From Siphonodentalium dalli (Eukaryota; Mollusca; Scaphopoda; Gadilida; Siphonodentaliidae): 64,000 nucleotides of DNA. Made by a program: the position numbers and the translations under genes. Positions 34,963-48,287 of the stretch are shown here, piece by piece. Numbering within the stretch: position 1 is the stretch's first letter; every line of letters begins with the position of its first letter. The notes under the pieces are model-generated. The model had not been told where the DNA came from. It worked only from the letters and a program-made list of their open reading frames with translations, and searched no databases. Where the stretch lies: contig CP136064.1 in the NCBI GenBank assembly GCA_032622095.1, positions 109,602,004 through 109,666,003 of the forward strand. The letters run 5' to 3'.

Positions 34963-37900
34963 CTGTGGAAAATAATTTATTTGAAAATATGTACTACATA
35001 TAGTAGGAAATGAATGTGGTTTTTAATAATTAGCTAAATGTGTTTACTCCAGTTATTTGGTCCTTATCTAGTACAATGTTATGAATATATGTATGGGACT
35101 TCAATTAAGATTACAACTTTTGGCTCCCCTAAGGCAATACATTTATTCTGGTTATGACAATTATTCAAGAAATAGATGATCATTTGCTGTACCTGTCTAA
35201 TACAATGCATGTACATTCTTTCAACTTTGTACAAATCCTATCCTATTTGCCAAATCCTTTGCCAAATAGCCCTTTTGCCAAATGTTTTCACATATGCCTA
35301 ACCGTTTACCCTTTCCATGAATCTTTTCTTCTTTGCCAAATCCTTTCCCTTTTCTCAAAATGCCTACGTTTTGTGAAATCCATTTCCCTTGAACATTTAT
35401 CCCTTTTTGCCCCCTTTCCCAAAAACCTATCAATTTGCCAAATCCAAAAATCCCCTATGAAAAATCCTTCCCTATTATAATTTGTCTTATGCCAAAGTTC
35501 TCCATATTATATCCTCAAGCCTCAAATAGTAGTGCTGGACATTTTCAGAATGAGGTCCCCAGAGTGTGAATTTAGCATCAATAAATATCAGGGTTCGTGC
35601 TGGCCCAAAATTCCCAGGTGCCAACGCTGTTGCCATTGCATTATTTTTTAAGCAACTTTATATTTTCTGTTGCCACTTTTTTTCCGACAATTATTTTTTG
35701 GTGCCATTTTGAATTGGGTATTCCAAAAAAAATTGTCACCATCGAATGATAGCCATTCACGAGATATTTTCCACTCATTTCGAAATTTTCGTTGCGGCAA
35801 TCATGTAGCTTTTTGTGGCATTCTCGTGGAATTGAACGCTAGTATGTTGCTCGGTTTAGGAGGTGTAGCACATGAAGATGTCAAATCAACCACTTTATTT
35901 GGACTATCAGTAATGTCTGAATGTCCGAAGAAATCAGAAACTTTCTTCATTTTAGGATGTTGTGTGTCTGATGCATTGTTGCTGAAATCTAACTTATGCT
36001 TACGATTAATATTTGCTCTGTGTCACAGTTTGTTTGTGAAAGCTGAGTTACGAAGTCAATAGCCCTACTCAGTGTTATAATCGAGTAGAAATTTGAAAAC
36101 CCATTCACCCTAGTGATATAATAAGTCGATGTCACATAAGCCGCGAATCTATTATATGCTTTCAATTAGGACCCAATAAGCTATGTCGCGACAGGATATC
36201 AATGTGTGTTTTTGTTTCCGACCGATGGACTGCAAGCTTTATTATATGTCTGATGGGTATCAATTGCCAAAAGCCAAAAAGGTAGGTGCAAAATTTTTAA
36301 GCAAATCAGGATTTTTTTGGTGCATATTAATTATTTTTTATTGCAATTTGCTAAATTGGCAATCGGCAGTCCTAACCCTGCTAAATTCACTTTCTGTTGT
36401 CCTATTTTTGCTTAGGCCTCATCTTCTCTGGAAAGTATCTTTATTATCAAATTAGCATGTTTATAAATTTCTATAGAACATTTCTTTTTCTATTTTTAGT
36501 TTAGTTTCTCTATATCCCCAAATTGGCAGATGACACAATGCATAATCGAGGTGCCCAGTTTGTGCACATCACCATCTTCACCATCTGGGAACTTAAATCT
36601 GAGTCTAGGTCTCCCATAGCAGATGAGGCCATGCAGACTGAGGTCCCCAGAGGATGAACTTGGTGATGTTAGCCCACAGTGTGGGGGTAGAGTTAATAAA
36701 TTCACACTCTGGGGACCTCATTCTGCAAATGTCTGGCACTAAATTTTGAGGTCTGGATATTCCCTTGACATTTGCAGAGGTTGGAGCATAAACATTATCA
36801 GGAGTAAGATGTACTCAAATATAAACTCGGTACTCACAGTGTGAGGCATTCACCAGGTAGAGCACTACTGATGCTATCAGTGCAACTGAAAGAGAGAACA
36901 CAAGTTTTACATTCGTATCATTCACCAGGGACAATACCACAGAAGCTATTAGTGAGATTCAGAGAGAATACATTATTACATTTATATCAAAAACTCGAAT
37001 TGAAATTCTTATTAATATGACCCCACATTCAGATATAGACAATGTGAGGCATTCAAAATTATCACAATATTTTAACTATTAACCCATGCATGATTGGAGT
37101 TTCCTGAAATTTTGAGAAAAGCATGCGCCAATGAATTCTCTTATATATGCGAGTCTCCCATAGGGAGCCTTGCATATATGAGAGAATGAATTGGCCTAAC
37201 AAAGTATGCATGTGGTAATTCCAACAAAGGGCCATAACACTGGTGAAAATTGGCGGGTAGAACCCAAGTTTGAACTTGACCTGTATTTTGGGCTAGTAAA
37301 CTCACATACCAAATTTCATTCCATTCGGTTCAGACTTACTAAAGTTATCACCCAGAAAACAATATCGAACAGACGGACAGACAGATGGACCAATAACATA
37401 ATGAAAGTAACCACACCAAAAGAGTGTGAAGAGTTTTGAAAATCAAAGCCATATAAGTAAATAATATTTATGTTCAAATCAACTTGATGTTATCTAGCCC
37501 TAAGAACTATAATATTCCTCAATGTATGCCACGAAAAACATACAAATGGTAACAAGAGGTTGACCTCAGGTGCTGACATACCCCTACTGTGTCTCACCAT
37601 TCAACTTTGTGAGTGGCCTACGATTGTTGCCTACTCTAACTTAATATCTACTGAATGGCGGTGTTAATAATAACTTTAACTTACCACATAAACAAGCAAG
37701 GAAGAACACTTCAAGCAACAGATAACCTTTGGAGTCAACTATGGCACCAGCTGCAAGTGATATCACCCCGAGGCCAAGATTCTGGATGGACTGCATCCTG
37801 GAATAGTTGAGTAGTCACAATATATGAGGAAAATAATACTACGATGGAATAATAAATCTCAACTCAGGTAAGGTATTTTATATTTTATAACTTGTTCAAC

Positions 37901-40900
37901 GGATCTGAAATTTTGGCTGGAAACCCCATGCTAATTATAGAAAACCACAGACTAGTACCCAGCTGGTGACAGAGTCAGAAAGGAAGTATGACTCATGCAT
38001 CTGATAGAGATTGGTTCCATGCATGTGTGTGGAATGGAACGACTTTGACCATCACCTGGGGTAAATGATGTTGCCTCAACAATGAAGCACACAAGTGCAG
38101 TTCTGTTTATTTCTTAACAGAGATCTGCTGACCGCTATCATGGCCTTTGTATAAGGCAACTGTTAATCAAATTAGTAAGTTCTGTGACCACTGATAAAAT
38201 GTCCCAACTGATATATTCACATAACAACTAAGGAGAGGTGATAATTACTTTCAAATTTGTAGGTGTCAAGATAGTTTTGAATCGGCTCAGCCCAAATGCT
38301 AATTTTATATTTGTTTCAACCAACAGACACAATGATCTTTTTAAAATATCAGCAAAACAAGTTATTAAAAATAAGTCTGTAACAAACAAAAAATGAGGAT
38401 GACATGTATTACATGTTGTGGAAAGCCTATTTAAAATAGATTCAATGTGGCCATGATATAATAATTTTTAGGTTTGTATATGCATGTATATTTCAACTTT
38501 AAACAGATATGGCTCATCTTGAACCCCAAAATTATGTATACATAATTTGGTAAGAGGTATCTCAAAACATACAGGGTGTAATGCTGAAAATACAAGAGAT
38601 CATTTTGTTTGTGCCAGTTCAATTTTTACAAACAGCGGTCATGGGAAGAAAATCTAGAGCGATCGTCGTTCTGGAACTTTTATAGTAGGTAATACATAAT
38701 TTGATTATTAAACTGCAGAGAAAGCAGTGTGTGAAGGTAACCCTTTCTATACTAAATACTCGTTGATGAGTAGGTCCCTTAGGCAATGTTTAGATACTAC
38801 TAAGTAAGTTCAACAAGTGACGTATTTAGATGCTGGGATAATTCATTCATAAGCGAATATTATTAATAGTAGGTGTATTTTGGCATGCAAATCACTATGT
38901 GGAAAGCCCACCTGCATTAAAAATATTCAATATGGACATGATTTAATAAATTGTTTGTTTGTATATACATATATATATAACTAAAATATAAATCATCTAT
39001 CGTCTATCATTTCAAATACCTCTAAATATTATCAGTGAACATGTTACTTACGTTCCGTAAGCTGTTCCAAGCTGATGGGCTGGAATAACTAATGATACCA
39101 TTGGCCACAAGGCTGATGCTAATACTGAATATGCCATACCCATAATAGTCTGAAATGAACATATACTTATTTACTAAGACGAAGACAATCACGGGAAATA
39201 TCATTTTGTAGATCTTATACCGGTAATAGAAAATCCATAGAAATTTTTCTCATATTATTATATTCCATCATGCGGTTTTCAATTGTTTCATTCACAATGT
39301 GCAATGATTGTAGGATCATTCTCATCTGAATATACTTTAAATATTATGTGATCGATGAATTATCAATAATGAGTTGGAAGCTCATATACGTTTCCAATTA
39401 ACTGAGCTTGAGCATGAAAATATTATTTGCGAAGCGTAAAAATGTATGTTATTCAAGCACCCTAAATTCTGTGGTTCAGAATGTGTCAACATTCAGTTTT
39501 AGGACAACATATTACAAGTCGACACATATCCAAGCCATTTAAAGCACACTTTTTTAAAAGCAAAATAGAGACTTATTAGCAATTTATGAAGAAACTGAAA
39601 CACTTATTTAAAGGGGGACTGTATCCAAATCCAGCCACTTATCTCCAACTCTACTCAACAGAATATACGCAACGAATTAATAAACTCATTTTCATTAACT
39701 AAAAATTAGGCGAGGATGATTCTCCATGGAGGTACTCAATCAATTGAATATCCTATAAATGGTCATTTTCATTATAATTACCATGTTGTTTACATCATTC
39801 ATAGAGCGAATAAGAGTATGAGTGCTCGAGCTATAAACTCATTTTCATTATAATTACCATGTTGTTTACACTTATTCCTGGCTCAAATTCATTAATTTGT
39901 TGCATATATTCAGTTGAGTATAGTAGGAGATGTTCCTATAAATGGCTGGATTTAGTGTACAGTCCCCCTTTAAGCGGAGATTTTATCCCAAGGCCTTCTT
40001 CAATGCTTTCATTCAATGAGGTTTACATTATTCAGCTGCATGTATCATATAATATAATAACAACTTAATTTCTTGATGGCTATATGCCTATAATGAGTAC
40101 AGACGTAAAATGTCACGCTGTGCGCTTTACGTCCCTACTGAGTTTGGACCTACATCAGCACACTGGCAGACGGCAAGTATTCATAAGTTGAGCTCGGAGC
40201 AGCACTAAGTTGTCTTAAGTCGACAACAACTCTGTCCATAATTATGACAATGAACAAAGGCCTATTTTTACTATATACACCCATCAGTAAGCCCGGAGTC
40301 CCCATGAATTTTTGGACACAAAAACTTGGGACTGCGCTTACCTTCCGAGGACCCCCACATGAAAAATCTCAGTTTGCATTCATAGCGCTAATCTAATGTT
40401 GTGTTTTATATGAATCATGATGTACCTTATATTATTTAATGAAAATAATTTGTTATGTGTTATGTTAGATAATTATTTAAAATACGACACAAAGATCATC
40501 TTATACAGTAATGCCCTAATTAATCGACTTCTTAACAACAGCAGAATTATGGGTAACTTTTCAGGATTTTCTGAAAGCTCTCTGCGAGAGCTTTCCGATA
40601 AATGGCAACAAGTCATATTTCCGACTAAATCCTGAAAAGTTACACATAATTCTGCTGTGGTTAAGAAGTCGATTAATTAGGGCATTACTGTATATTGTAA
40701 TATAGCTTTTTGTGAAGCACATTGGGGCAGGTAGTTCGCAATAGAAATTAACTGGAGTAAAGCTATTTTTGTTCATGAATTTTGGGTCATTTTCATTCAG
40801 AGTTAATGTGACATCAGTGTATACTCGCCCTCTAAATTCTAAAATTGGGTAAGCTTATCTTCAAGGACCACCCCATGATTTTTTTGGGAGAAAAAATATA

Positions 40901-43900
40901 GACTGGGCTTATCCTCAGAGATGGGCTTACTGATGGGTGTATACAGTATAACTATGGGTGTATACAGTATACAGTACATGCACTGAGAGAGATAAAATTC
41001 TAATTCTGAGCATAAAGTAAACTTACCATAGCAACATATGGATTGATGAATGTGAACCCGAGTAGACCATGGCACATGATAGTGACCACAACACCTAGTA
41101 TGACCCAGTATATGTTACGACCTGTTCTATCAATGAAGAAACCAAACAGTGGTGATGCTACTGCTGATATAATGTACACCAAGCTGTAAATGGAGAAAGT
41201 CTTAAAGATGCATAATCCGTATAAACGCTCCCAAATTACTACTTCTTTGGCTTCTGGGGTAAAAAATATTTTATTTGAGTCGAGGAACCCACCCATCAAA
41301 GCTCAGGGTGATCAGATATCGATTCTTGAATTTTTTTATTTCTCGAGATGTGTACTTATTTGTGGCCTGGAAAAAAGTCGTCAAACAGACGGTCTTGGAC
41401 AAAATTGGGGATGAAGATGGATAACTCTAAAATCAAGTGGTAATACGGCCAAATTTTGTGATAAATAAACACGTTTCAGGAAATATTATACGATAGTTGA
41501 CAGTGGTTAGCATTCTTTTGTTGTAATTAATCAATTCTGTTAACAAAATCATCTAATCAACTAAATCTAATCAAATATTTCATTTCCAACAAGAGGTTGC
41601 ACAACATGTGCTGGGATACCCCCATGGTGAAAATTGAAATATGCGCAGGTCAAAAACCAATTTGTGAGAAAAAAAACAAATTACTTGACAATTCTAACAA
41701 ACAATGGACGGAAATCCAATATTTTCAGATAAGAGGGATAACTCTTGAATGGAAAATGTGAACAACATCTCTTTTGAAAGCTCTCATGATGCCAGACATG
41801 CGCACCAAATTTCATTGAGATCCGATAACCCATGGTTGATATATAAGAGCGGACGAACGGAAATCCAACATTTTCAGATAAACGAACAGGGATAACCCTT
41901 GAACGGAAAATTTGTTCAGCCGGTGTTCCCAGTATATGTCTGATAAGAAATTTTGGCCACAACTTTTCTGTTCTGATGCACGTAACTTTTGAAACAATCA
42001 ACCGATCAAGTCAGGTGATATTCCAAAATGAACTATAGTCCTTCGGGAATAAAACATGTGTTAAGTTTGATAAAAAATTTTAAACATATTTCAACAGCAG
42101 CTTGAAAACGACAGGTGATTGGAATTTGTGTCATCTGATAGATAGTTACCTTGTCTAATATATATTGGCAAAAAGAGTTAAAGGTACTCAATCCGATCAG
42201 AGGGTCCTATATTACTATTTCTTTGGCTTTGGGGGTAAAAAATATTTGATTCGAGTCGAGGAACCCACCCATCAAAGCTCAGAGTGATTAGATATCGATT
42301 TTGACATCAATTAATTTTCTGATATGTAGCCCACAAGTTGGCAGAACACGTGATCAAAACGGATAAATTGCGGGTGTAAGATGGATAACTCTAAAATCAA
42401 GTGGTTATTATTGTTCATAGTAAGCACTTGATTTTAGAGTTATCCATCTTACATCCGCAATTTGTCTGTTTTGATCACGTGTTCTGCCAACTTGTGGGCT
42501 ACATATCAAAAAATTAATAGATTTCAAAAATCGATATCTAATCACTTGATGGGTGGGTTCCTCAACTCGAATCAAATATTGTTTACCCCCAAAGCCAAAG
42601 AAATAGTAATATAGGACCCTCTGATCGGATTGAGTACCTTTAATTGTTTATTGTTCTTGATGGTTTAAGTACAATATTAACCCATTCTATACTAATTTGT
42701 TGTTGGCGAGTAGTTGCCATAGGAAATGTTCAGATAATAAGTTCAACAAATGACCATAAAATTGCCCCTTTTATATACATCATCGAACGCAATTGATACA
42801 AACCATGAGATAATTTGGAATATTATCATATGAAACTCTTATCAAAGGAGATATTACCTTAACATATAAAAAGTACAATATTATTATAGAAGCAGCTCAT
42901 AATATTCATCAAATTGTGTGGTAGGTTTGCGACTTGTTGCGAATGAACTCCCATCAATACCTTTGACCCCTTGTCGGACCCCAAATACCACCTATTATCG
43001 TCCACCCATTGTCAGACAATAGAACTCCCCTAAATAGTTGTCCTACCAATGTGACAACACCCATAATTTCTATTTAATAACCCTATTATAGTCATGCCCC
43101 ATCCAAATATTCCCTAATATGTATAAAATCTCAATGTTCAATTCTTCTACGAAAATCATATTTAACCAAGTTTGAATTAATATAAATATCTGACACCTCA
43201 TGCCCGTCATACCAAAACTTGTTTATATTACATGGTACATTTGTGTTTGAATTTATATTTGTTGTAGGGAGTGGAGGTTCACCGAAGTTTTCAGAACTTG
43301 CCATCCATATGTTTTAATATATGTTTTAATTCATTCACTATACATGACAATAAATATGTTTAAATCAACAAACGACCATAGGTCAAACTTATTATATGAA
43401 CAATTGTTGTTGAAATTTTTATCTGAACATTTCCCTCGAGTGAATATGAATCCTTTAGTACTTGTATTATCTTTTTGTCTGACTGTCATCTGCTAATATA
43501 TCCTGAACCCCCCTTCCAAATGAATAATAGACCAATCTAATACTTTTATAACTGAATGGGAGAATCCATTCCATATAGAAATGGTTAATCATTAGCAGAT
43601 GACCTCATACTCACAAGAAACATAACTATTTGGTATGGGCATATTTTGAGTGCGCCCATGGGTAAGTCAAGCTAGTTAGGACATACATTTTAGATAACAT
43701 CTTACCATATTAAGTTTGGGCATTTGCTGCTGTTAAAACTTACCTGTTAACATTATTCGCCATGGCAGGATCGAAATCAAACTTCATTTCAAAGAATACC
43801 CTGGAACAGACAAAGAATTCTATTCAAGTCTAATAATAATTTGAGTTCTATGTGATGGAATAAATTCAGTTAACAACACACAATTTTAGCTTGATGCTGA

Positions 43901-46900
43901 CATCTATATTATGAAAGTACCTTCATAGATTCTCTCAGGTATGATAACTATTGTATGAAAGAAGGACCATCATAAAACCTGTCGGAAATATAAACAACTA
44001 TGTTCATCACTAGTGTTCATCACATTTAAAGGTACTCAATCCAATTCGATGGTCCCCATATCATCAGATTCCAACAACAACAACAACATTTTTTGAAATG
44101 CCACTTCAGTTATCAGAATAGAGTAATTGCCCAAAAATAATGCTAACCAGTCAACTAGAGTATAAAATTTCCCAAAACTTTTTATTTATCAACATTTTGT
44201 TCAACGAACTTTTGTCGGTTTGTCAAATATCTGACACAAAAAAGCCACTTGATTTTAGAGTTATCCATCTTCACCCGCAATTTTGTCAGAGAAAGTCTTC
44301 TCGTCGACTGTTTACTGGGCCACTTGAAAATTATCGGTGGTGAAAAATAATAGATTTCAAACATCGATATATGATCACACAAATATGAGCTTTGATGGGC
44401 GGGTTCCTCGACTCGAATCAAATATTTTTTACCCCCGAAGCAAAGGAAATAGTAATTTGCTCGAGTTAATTCGGATTGTGCATCTTTAACATTCAACAAA
44501 AAATATTCCATTTACAGAAAACAACTAAAAAACAAGACTGGGAGATTCCATCCAAATAGAATTCAACAAGTGGCAACATGATACATGTATATTCAAAGTA
44601 TGGTACTAAAAAGTCAGGATTTTGATAATATAAATTTCCGAACTAGTGAAGAAAGTATTAATATACTCACAAGCCAAGCCCAATAAAAGGGAATATGGCA
44701 ACATAGTATGCAACACAAATAATGCAGATCAGCCACATCGTTAAAGGGAAGTCTTTCACATCTTTAAGGCTTACTTGTTCTCCTGCAACAAATGGGAGGG
44801 TTAATTATAACTTATTTTAATATCTCATTAAGTGATAGGTGGTTAAGGCAGTGCGGTGTTGGCTAATCTCAATATTGATAGTCACGGAAAGTTAATCTTT
44901 CAGAATTGAAGTTAAATCCTTTTGGATTCATCAAAAAGATAAGAGTGCAAGTATTGGTTTATTATGCAGGAAAATTTACTATTAGAGCTATTTTGACACT
45001 TTCTTCAATACGACCCTTCATGGTTTTCAAAAGAAAGTCCATTTTCTCAACCAAAGTGAATCTATTTCCACTAATAAACCAGTGAGTGTACTAGATCACA
45101 ATATTAGCTTCTGTTTTTTGTGTTTTTTATAAGGATATAACTATAATTTGATTTAATTTAGTTTTTAGAAACATTTTTTTCTGTTCAGAAACATATGTCA
45201 CCTAATTCCGAGGTATGAATTATCTCCCTTTGAAATCCAACAATGCCTCTAGTTCAGAAAAGATGTCTAGTTTACTTTACATACGAATTAGTAGACTCAA
45301 GCCTGTCAAATATCCAGATGTGAGGAACTGATATTTCTGTAATGTTGAAAAATTTGGTCACCTCAGCAGCATTTTAACTAAAATTTACTATATATATATA
45401 TATTTATACCCAGTTAAAAAAAATCTGTGATTTTTCATTAAACTAGGGTATGCCATGTTGATTTAAGGAGGGCGAACTAGTCATAAGTGCGAAAAACTTG
45501 ATTCATTTCAATAATTCGAGCCACTTACAAATATAGTTGGAGAGTGTATATTTCTATACAGAATATTCCAAACAAGGATTATTAACAAATGTAGAGCACC
45601 TATTTCACACAAGAGTTGAGTCGTTATGTTATAGGGTCCTCCGAATATTTTATGTTCGATTTAATTGTTATTCGATTCGGTCCTAATTATCTATTCAAAT
45701 TTGGTTTGAAAATTTATGTCGAAATGTTTGAATATACAGGCATGTGTTCAATCATTCTGTTAAAATCTTGAATAAATTTTGCCTGATACAAGAATACTCG
45801 TTACGTGAAATCGTGAAAGCATTTGTATTGGCGAATGGGAATAATGTATAACAAACTAACTAACCCGCACCCAAGTGCTCCACATATGGCTGAATCTAGC
45901 ACTGAATTATTGTGGTCTGATGGAGAATTTAGGAGTACAGATGTGCTGCAGGCAATACACATTCACTTAATAAATAAATACACTGCGCTTCGGCGTGTAT
46001 AGTAGAATTTGAACACAAAGAAACTAATTGTTGGATGACAAGAAGCGAATTCCTACAATCAGTCTCTGTGGTCAAATTGACAAATCTACTATACACGCTG
46101 GTGCACAGTGTATAAATATCTTTTGAAATTCGACTGTATGTTTTTGTATAAATTTTAATGACAGAGGTGTAGATTTTGGTTTCCGAAACCCGCTATATAA
46201 TAGCCCAGTTTTTAAATGTGTGATACGTTTTTCCGCCAAACCGTTCTTCTCTATGAACGACAAACAAGACATCACTATTGAGTGGCGAATCCTTTTCATT
46301 GCCTCTCTTGCAAAATATGCCAGGTAAGACTTATTTTTGTTCTATCGGTATTAGCATGTAGCCAATCTACAGTAATGCTCTAAGTAATCGACTTCTTAAC
46401 CACAGCAGAATTATGGGTAACTTTTCAGGATTTAGTTGGAAATATGGCTTGTTGCCATTCATCGGAAAGCTCTCTGAATGTTTGAGGCATTGGCAGGATT
46501 GCATTGATTTTACCATGATTTTTATGGCACAATTTAGAATATCTAGAATTGTATAACAAAACGACGCTCATATGTCCATGGGAACACAGGCTACTGACCA
46601 ATCAGGATGAGCCATGTATGCAGGTTTAGGCAAGGTCGTATTACAGTCATTAATACACACAAACTAGAGCCATGACCCATTCCTTAATAGTTACTGATGT
46701 TCCGATAATAAAAAAAGCCCATCAGACTGATTTCCGATAACTGGAGGCACAATCGGCCGATTTCCGATTCTAATTCCAATGTTTATATATTTTGTGCATT
46801 TGTTCTCATAATGGACCTATATACACCCATTGCACTCCATATTCCGGTATAGTTTCAAAGCCAAATACATCAAAAAATATATATAATACACAATGACGCG

Positions 46901-48239
46901 AAAGTATTTCCGCCGATGTCAGTTGTGCGCTGCCTTTGATGTATACCAGTAGTTGTTTTGACAAAGAAATCAAAGGTGCCGACTCAGAGTAACGTTATCA
47001 CCGTATGGGGAACACTTGCAAGTGGTATAAAAGTCTTGATTGAATACTTGTAAATTGCGACACTGTATGGAATGGTGATGATTATTAACTAAACTTAGAT
47101 TGATGGATAATAATTGCTGTCATATTTGTCTGAGATTTCCCAATTTCCCATTGGTCACACCTTTTGTCTTTTAATAACTGGGAATTTTGTAGCTTTTATA
47201 GTTCCGCCTACTCAATTTTTGTTTCGCTAGACCGCCTCCGAGTTCAATATGGAGCTAAGCATATTGCATACGCCGTAACTTGTAATGAGAGCATCACTAT
47301 AACAATGGCGACTTGCAGAGCAAAAAAAACAAGTGCAATTTGGGACAACTTCACCATGTCCCCTACAGACGAAAAAGCATTGGTCATTATTGAAGACAGT
47401 TCTGATCGCGACTACTAATTCATTCAGTGCGTGCTTCAAATTATTGGTGTAAACAATATTTATTTCTACCCTCAATTAATACATGTATACATGAAATAAG
47501 ACATTGAACAATATGAGTTAAATTAAATGACAGGTTAGAAGAAAAGGAAGGTGAAGAGGATCTAACAACAAGCTGGTCACCGCTTATTTGAAGTTATCGC
47601 CTCGGAATTCAAATTATTGACATAGCATATGACATCACAGCATGGTATGTGCTCAACAGGAAACTACCTGTACATTGTAATGATGACAGCTGTTTAAAGC
47701 TTTCTTTGAACCTATTTTGTGTCCACGTGATTGAATCAATACTTCATATTACACGGGATATGTTGGGCAGGTGTATTGCCATGCTTATATATTATCATAT
47801 CAGACTGTTTGGATGATGCCAATAACTTCTATTTAGGTTGTTACAACTGCGTTTTACATTCAATACTACGGTTGTATTGTGTACATTTGTTAAAGCATGC
47901 ATATAGCGCTTAGATACTATAACATTTTTGTCTGTTTTGACAATCGTTAAAAGCTGATGTTCAACTGCGAGGTACGATTAATATCCGATGGGCTATTATT
48001 GGCCGATGGCCGATTCCGATTATCAGAACATCACTATTAAAGGTCCAGACACATTAGACGTGAAAGTGAACAAGACAGTCAAAGACTGTGGGGTCGCTCA
48101 CCAGACTGCAAAGACTGATAAGACTGGGACTTTCGAGACCATAACAGTTAGAACTTTTCATAATCACTTTAAAAAAGTAGATCTAAACAGGATATGTAGA
48201 TAGAGAGGCTTCATGTACCAACTGTACGCTACTGATCAC

Positions 48240-48287
<48 letters not shown>

